Shown piece by piece: positions 53,990-59,302 of a stretch of DNA of 59,302 bases (position 1 is its first letter; each line of letters opens with the position of its first letter). A program made the position numbers and the translations under genes. The notes under the pieces were generated by a model. The model saw only the letters and a program-made list of their open reading frames with translations. It did no database searches and had not been told where the DNA came from. This DNA is from Aliiglaciecola lipolytica E3 (GTDB lineage Bacteria; Pseudomonadota; Gammaproteobacteria; Enterobacterales; Alteromonadaceae), in the NCBI RefSeq assembly GCF_000314975.1, contig NZ_BAEN01000061.1:1-59302 (forward strand), given 5' to 3'.

Positions 53990-55354
53990 ATGAAAAAAGC
54001 TGTTAATCGTTTAATTTTTACGACTGCCATAATGATTGGAACGGCGTCTATTGGTATGTCTGCAAATGCAGCATTACCTTTCTTTTCTTCAGATAAAAAT
54101 GAAGTTCCGTCATTGGCACCCATGTTAGAAGAAACCACTCCAGCGATCGTAAGTATCGCGGTTGAAGGAACTCAAGTATCACGTCAACGAGTACCTGAAA
54201 TGTTTCGTCATTTCTTTGGTGGTCAAAATGAGCAGGTACAAGAAAGGCCCTTCAAAGGTCTTGGTTCTGGCGTAATTATTGATGCGAAAGAAGGCTATGT
54301 GGTTACCAATAACCACGTGGTTGATAACGCCGATGAAATCATCGTTAAGTTAACAGATGGTCGTGAATTCAAAGCGAAGAAACTCGGCGCTGATGAGCAG
54401 AGCGACATAGCGCTGTTAAAGATAGAAGCAAAAAATATAAAAGCCGTGCCTTTGGCTAATTCAGATAAATTGCGTGTCGGCGATTTCGTGGTGGCAATCG
54501 GCAACCCATTCGGCCTAAGTCAAACAGTTACTTCAGGCATAGTTAGTGCGATGGGTCGTTCTGGTCTCAATATTGGTGGTTACGAAGACTTCATTCAAAC
54601 GGATGCCGCTATTAATCGCGGTAACTCTGGTGGTGCATTGGTGAATTTACGCGGTGAGTTGGTAGGCATAAATACCGCAATTTTCGGCCCTAATGGCGGA
54701 AATGTCGGAATTGGCTTTGCGATTCCAAGTAACATGATGAAAAGCTTGGTTGATCAGATTGTTGAGTTTGGTGAAGTACGCCGTGGTTTATTGGGTATTT
54801 TAGGACAAGACGTCGATGCGGGCTTAGCTGAAGCAATGAATTTAGACGTTAACAAAGGAGCCTTTGTTAGTGAAGTAAGTCCAGATTCGGCTGCAGAGAA
54901 AGGCGGGATAGAATCGGGCGATATCATTACCCATATCAATGGCCTTGAAGTCAGTAGTTTCCAAGAACTGCGCGCTAAAATCGGCACCATGGGAGCAGGT
55001 GCAGAGGTTGAATTGACTGTCATGCGTAAAGGTAAGTCTCGTAAGATTGACGTTACTTTAGGTGATGCAACCGGCACAGTTGTGGCTGCTCGGGAAATAC
55101 ACCCAGCACTAGAAGGTGCCACTTTGACTAATGGCAAAACCGAACGTGGTAACGATGGCGTGATGATTTCCGAGTTGGAAAGTCGTTCAGCGGCTGCGAG
55201 CATTGGTTTACAAGAAGGTGATGTGATTGTGGGCGTAAATCGTTCACGCGTAACCACAGTGGCTGATTTGAGTAGACAAATGGAAGAAGTACAAGGTGTC
55301 ATAGCCTTAAATGTGCAACGCGGTAAAACCTCCTTATATTTAGTTATTCGTTAG
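53990..55354 (+). CDS. degQ: DegQ/HtrA-family periplasmic serine protease
   Basis: A 454-residue chaperone-protease. A signal peptide (to about residue 27, ANA) precedes the trypsin-like domain with H109, D139 and S213 (GNSGGAL). Two PDZ domains follow (about 255-350 and 365-454). It degrades misfolded periplasmic proteins as a cage. The linker lacks the long Q-rich loop of DegP, so DegQ is preferred. It is in the zapG-degQ-degS order and ends at a strong terminator. Confidence 0.95.
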   Translation: MKKAVNRLIFTTAIMIGTASIGMSANAALPFFSSDKNEVPSLAPMLEETTPAIVSIAVEGTQVSRQRVPEMFRHFFGGQNEQVQERPFKGLGSGVIIDAKEGYVVTNNHVVDNADEIIVKLTDGREFKAKKLGADEQSDIALLKIEAKNIKAVPLANSDKLRVGDFVVAIGNPFGLSQTVTSGIVSAMGRSGLNIGGYEDFIQTDAAINRGNSGGALVNLRGELVGINTAIFGPNGGNVGIGFAIPSNMMKSLVDQIVEFGEVRRGLLGILGQDVDAGLAEAMNLDVNKGAFVSEVSPDSAAEKGGIESGDIITHINGLEVSSFQELRAKIGTMGAGAEVELTVMRKGKSRKIDVTLGDATGTVVAAREIHPALEGATLTNGKTERGNDGVMISELESRSAAASIGLQEGDVIVGVNRSRVTTVADLSRQMEEVQGVIALNVQRGKTSLYLVIR

Positions 55355-55370
55355 TTTTTTAATCAATTTA

Positions 55371-55407
55371 AGCATAACAGCCAATAAATCCTAGGCTGTT
55401 ATGCTTT
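55371..55407 (+). terminator. Rho-independent terminator after degQ
   Basis: A 12-bp stem AGCATAACAGCC/GGCTGTTATGCT with an 11-nt loop, ending in TTTT. degS therefore probably has its own promoter. Confidence 0.88.
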
Positions 55408-55484
55408 TATCCCCTGCTTGTACCTACCATCCTTGATTATTCAGTGTTACTCTTAATAATCAGTCGTTTAACTTGATCTACTAC

Positions 55485-56537
55485 GTGAAAATACCAGTCT
55501 GGCTCCAATTTCTATCAAAATCCATCGCTTTGGGATTAATCATCTCGGCGCTTATATTAGCATTAGTGCCAGAACTAAGGCGTGGGAGTGGTCTAAGCTT
55601 CGATGTATTTAATCGCGATCAAGGCGAGCCTGAGAAACAAAGCTACTATGACGCTATTAGTCGTTCAGCCCCCGCAGTTGTCAATATCTACAGCAGTAGT
55701 ATTGATATTGTTAGGCGTCGACAAGTCAATCGCACCAGCTTAGGTTCAGGTGTAATAATGACACAAAGCGGCTACATTCTAACCTGTTGGCATGTTATTC
55801 AAAATGCAGAAAGCACCATTGTTGGATTGCCAGATGGTCGCAGAGTCGCAGCTGAGTTAGCCGGCTTTGATGAGCTAACAGATTTAGCCGTATTAAAGAT
55901 AACCGCCGATAATTTACAGGTTATTCCGCAAATTGACGATCCTCAGATACGTGTAGGAGATGTTGTTTTAGCCATTGGTAACCCATTAAATATTGGTCAA
56001 ACGATTACTCAAGGCATTATTAGTCGTTCCGGTCACACCATTACTCAAAACTTTAGGGAATTCATCCAAACGGATGCGGTTATGCATGAGGGCAATTCTG
56101 GTGGAGCGCTAGTAGACAGCAACGGCATATTAATTGGTATTAATAACGCAAATTTCAAAACCTTGGATAGCCAACGTAGAGTAGTTGATGTAAATGGAAT
56201 CTTTTTCGCTGTTCCTTATACCTTAGCTAGACGGGTTATGGATGAGATAATTGAAAACGGTAAAGCGACCCACGGTCAATTAGGTTTCGCAGGTGGTATC
56301 GATCCAAACCTTGCTGGTGTAGTTGTCACAAATGTAGAGCCCGGTGGGCCCGCCGAATTAGCCGGTTTACAGCAATACGATATTATCTTATCGGTGAATC
56401 AAGTTGAGCTAGAAACGCTCGATCAAACCTTTGATATGATTGCTAAAAGCCGACCTGGTGAAAAACTAGATTTGGCTGTATCGAGAAATGGCAAGATCAT
56501 TAATATCCAAGTGACCGTAGGGGAAGCAAGTCGCTAA
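55485..56537 (+). CDS. degS: DegS-like inner-membrane site-1 protease
   Basis: A 350-residue protein. One N-terminal membrane anchor (about 8-30) is followed by a protease domain with H103, D133 and S205 (HEGNSGGAL) and one PDZ domain (about 250-350). It senses misfolded outer-membrane proteins and cuts RseA to release sigma-E. The catalytic His sits in TCWHV rather than the usual TNKHV. I use GTG 55485; the TTG four codons earlier gives a longer frame, and neither has a good ribosome site. Convergent with murA. Confidence 0.93.
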   Translation: MKIPVWLQFLSKSIALGLIISALILALVPELRRGSGLSFDVFNRDQGEPEKQSYYDAISRSAPAVVNIYSSSIDIVRRRQVNRTSLGSGVIMTQSGYILTCWHVIQNAESTIVGLPDGRRVAAELAGFDELTDLAVLKITADNLQVIPQIDDPQIRVGDVVLAIGNPLNIGQTITQGIISRSGHTITQNFREFIQTDAVMHEGNSGGALVDSNGILIGINNANFKTLDSQRRVVDVNGIFFAVPYTLARRVMDEIIENGKATHGQLGFAGGIDPNLAGVVVTNVEPGGPAELAGLQQYDIILSVNQVELETLDQTFDMIAKSRPGEKLDLAVSRNGKIINIQVTVGEASR

Positions 56538-56566
56538 GCGCACAATAATGTGCGCTCCATCAAAGG

Positions 56567-58098
<1,532 letters not shown>

Positions 58099-58127
58099 TT
58101 GTACTCTTTAGAATTGAAAACTTAGAT

Positions 58128-58451
58128 CTATTGTAACGATAAAATACTATTAACGTTGCTTAATTTAGCCAGTTTTATCAATCCATTGGGTAAGTTAAGC
58201 ATTTCCAGCTCAACCTCTTCGGCTTTACAGGCTTTTAGCAAATGCATAGCCCACGCTAATCCGGCAGTATCTACCTGCTCAACTTTGGAAAAGTCTACCC
58301 GGACAGGGGTATTATTGGCTTTACATGAGCGAATTTCACTTTTCTGTTGAGGCCAAGATTTCATCACAGTATTTCGATTAAGATCACCGCTTAGCTGAAA
58401 CACGCCCGCGTCAGATTTGCTAACCTGAATGCCGTTAGATGCTTCAGCCAC
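58128..58451 (-). CDS. mlaB: MlaB STAS-domain protein
   Basis: A 107-residue STAS protein. VRVDFSKVEQVDTAGLAWAM carries the conserved Asp-Thr of the domain. MlaB binds the MlaF ATPase and controls the phospholipid transporter MlaFEDB, which keeps outer-membrane lipid asymmetry. It starts with GTG directly after the mlaC stop codon (TAAGTG). Confidence 0.92.
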   Translation of the reverse strand: MAEASNGIQVSKSDAGVFQLSGDLNRNTVMKSWPQQKSEIRSCKANNTPVRVDFSKVEQVDTAGLAWAMHLLKACKAEEVELEMLNLPNGLIKLAKLSNVNSILSLQ

Positions 58452-59102
58452 TTAAGCAGCCTCTTTCTTTTCTAGTGAGATTGGCTGGTCGATTTTTTCA
58501 CGCATCAGTTCTATAACTTTGTCGATCCCTTGCTGGCGTAAAATAGTCTCAAACTCACTTTGTTTAGATGACAGCATGCTGATACCTTCAGCCACCATGT
58601 CATAAGCTTTCCATTCGTTAGTTTTACGATCTTTTCTAACTTTAAATGCAATTTTGATGTCTGGACGTTTTCCGTCTTTTACGATGGCACGGACAGTCAC
58701 ACTGCGCTCATCATCAAAATCTGAAGCTGGTTCAAATTCAACAGTTTGATCGTCGTAATATCCCATAGCAACTGCGTAAGTTGTTACTAAGTATTCACGA
58801 AACACTACAACAAATTCCTGTAACTGTTCTTTTTCTGCTTTTGTGACATATTTTCCCAACACTTTAAAAGCAGAAAACTTATAGTCTACGTGCGGTAGCA
58901 ACTCTTCTTTCATAATCGCCCGCAAGATTTCAGGATTTTCATTGATTTGTTGCTTTTCACGCTTAATCCGCGCGAACGTTTTTGAAGCAACATCTTTGAC
59001 CATCACGTAGGGATCGGTAACTTCTATATTTTGTCCGTAAGCATTTAACCCAAACGTCATTAAAACAATTGACGCAACCTTTATAAATATCCGGTTTTTC
59101 AT
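58452..59102 (-). CDS. mlaC: MlaC periplasmic phospholipid carrier
   Basis: A 216-residue protein with a signal peptide (to about residue 23, AYGQ). The mature part has the MlaC/Ttg2D segments LRAIMKEELLPHVDYKFSAF, LGKYVTKAEKEQLQEFVVVF and AYDMVAEGISMLSS. It ferries phospholipids between the outer membrane and the MlaFEDB complex. I use ATG 59102 after AGGAAAAGTT; the longer frame lacks a ribosome site. Confidence 0.95.
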   Translation of the reverse strand: MKNRIFIKVASIVLMTFGLNAYGQNIEVTDPYVMVKDVASKTFARIKREKQQINENPEILRAIMKEELLPHVDYKFSAFKVLGKYVTKAEKEQLQEFVVVFREYLVTTYAVAMGYYDDQTVEFEPASDFDDERSVTVRAIVKDGKRPDIKIAFKVRKDRKTNEWKAYDMVAEGISMLSSKQSEFETILRQQGIDKVIELMREKIDQPISLEKKEAA

Positions 59103-59127
59103 AACTTTTCCTAACCCCAATGGCAAC

Positions 59128-59302
59128 TTAATCGCTACCTTTACTAAACAAAAACTGACCAATTAGATCTTCTAATACCAATGCAGATTTTGTATCCGCA
59201 ATATAATCCCCGTCACCCAAATTTTCGATATCATCTATAGTAAAACCTGGCTGAAAACCCACGTACTGCTCACCTAATAAACCTGAAGTCAAAATAGACG
59301 CT
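59128..59302 (-). CDS. mlaD: MlaD, C-terminal fragment (cut by window edge)
   Basis: The last 57 codons of the gene, in one open frame to TAA at 59128. It reads SILTSGLLGEQYVGFQPG, then GDGDYIADTKSALVLEDLIG and QFLFSKGSD, the usual end of MlaD (MCE-domain substrate-binding subunit of the phospholipid transporter). The 5' end lies outside the window. It precedes mlaC by 25 bp. Confidence 0.92.
   Translation of the reverse strand, partial: ASILTSGLLGEQYVGFQPGFTIDDIENLGDGDYIADTKSALVLEDLIGQFLFSKGSD

Noticed and set aside
54754..55302. A 182-codon ORF opposite degQ
   Set aside because: Antisense to the PDZ domains, rich in Ser/Pro as expected of a mirrored frame; no supporting signal.
56537..56556. 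Hairpin AGCGCAC-n6-GTGCGCT between degS and murA as a terminator
   Set aside because: A good stem but no T-run; at best a Rho-dependent or RNA-stability element shared by convergent genes.

Overview
The window is a chromosomal stretch of about 40% GC (estimated by eye) from a marine gammaproteobacterium. The best guess is Alteromonadales, family Alteromonadaceae (Glaciecola/Paraglaciecola-like). This rests on gene order: murB-birA-coaX-tRNA(Thr-Tyr-Gly-Thr)-tuf, zapE/zapG-degQ-degS, and murA-ibaG-mlaBCD. A DUF3450/ExbB/ExbB/ExbD/TonB/TPR block and PEP-CTERM-like proteins point the same way. The genus is inference. I see no phage, transposase or CRISPR.

Layout. (1) 1-13.4 kb is an acetate-use locus. 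It holds a Na+/solute symporter with its DUF4212 partner, a cNMP/CBS/nucleotidyltransferase protein and an exonuclease, a CrbS-like symporter-kinase, a CrbR-like regulator, acetyl-CoA synthetase and a DcaP-like porin. A shared 13-bp motif lies in front of the symporter and acs/porin transcription units. (2) 13.4-20.2 kb is a four-gene, translationally coupled operon: GT2 synthase, TackOD1/degenerate-GGDEF protein, HlyD-like adaptor, and a TolC-like protein fused to a TIM-barrel hydrolase-like domain. A PEP-CTERM-like surface protein is divergent to it. I read the operon as an undescribed synthase-dependent exopolysaccharide machine and consider it the most interesting item here. (3) 20.3-23.0 kb has housekeeping and unknown genes (thioesterase, DUF1835, DUF1456, a second-type peptide deformylase). 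(4) 23.05-28.1 kb has a five-copy array of paired hairpins, tuf, four tRNAs, coaX, birA and murB. (5) 28.2-41.9 kb is a Wzx/Wzy-type exopolysaccharide or O-antigen cluster, read right to left: flippase, polymerase, two GT4s, a PglC/D/E/F-like set for a diacetamido-sugar lipid-linked primer, an outer-membrane barrel, Wza-like exporter, Wzc-like co-polymerase with a degraded P-loop, and a PEP-CTERM-like protein. (6) 42.3-51.4 kb has a lipoprotein prolyl oligopeptidase, a DUF4136 lipoprotein and a TonB2-type energy-transduction operon with a strong Pho box upstream. (7) 51.4-59.3 kb is conserved envelope and quality-control housekeeping: YebC-like, ZapE, ZapG, DegQ, DegS, MurA, IbaG and MlaBCD, with mlaD cut by the window edge.

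Working together: the left third takes up and activates acetate under a dedicated two-component system. The two polysaccharide loci use different export logic (synthase/MFP/TolC versus Wzx/Wzy/Wza/Wzc), and each sits beside a PEP-CTERM-like protein, which suggests a matrix-building lifestyle. The TonB system probably responds to phosphate starvation. Several ORFs have better ATG or GTG starts inside longer reading frames opened by TTG; these choices are explained in each entry.
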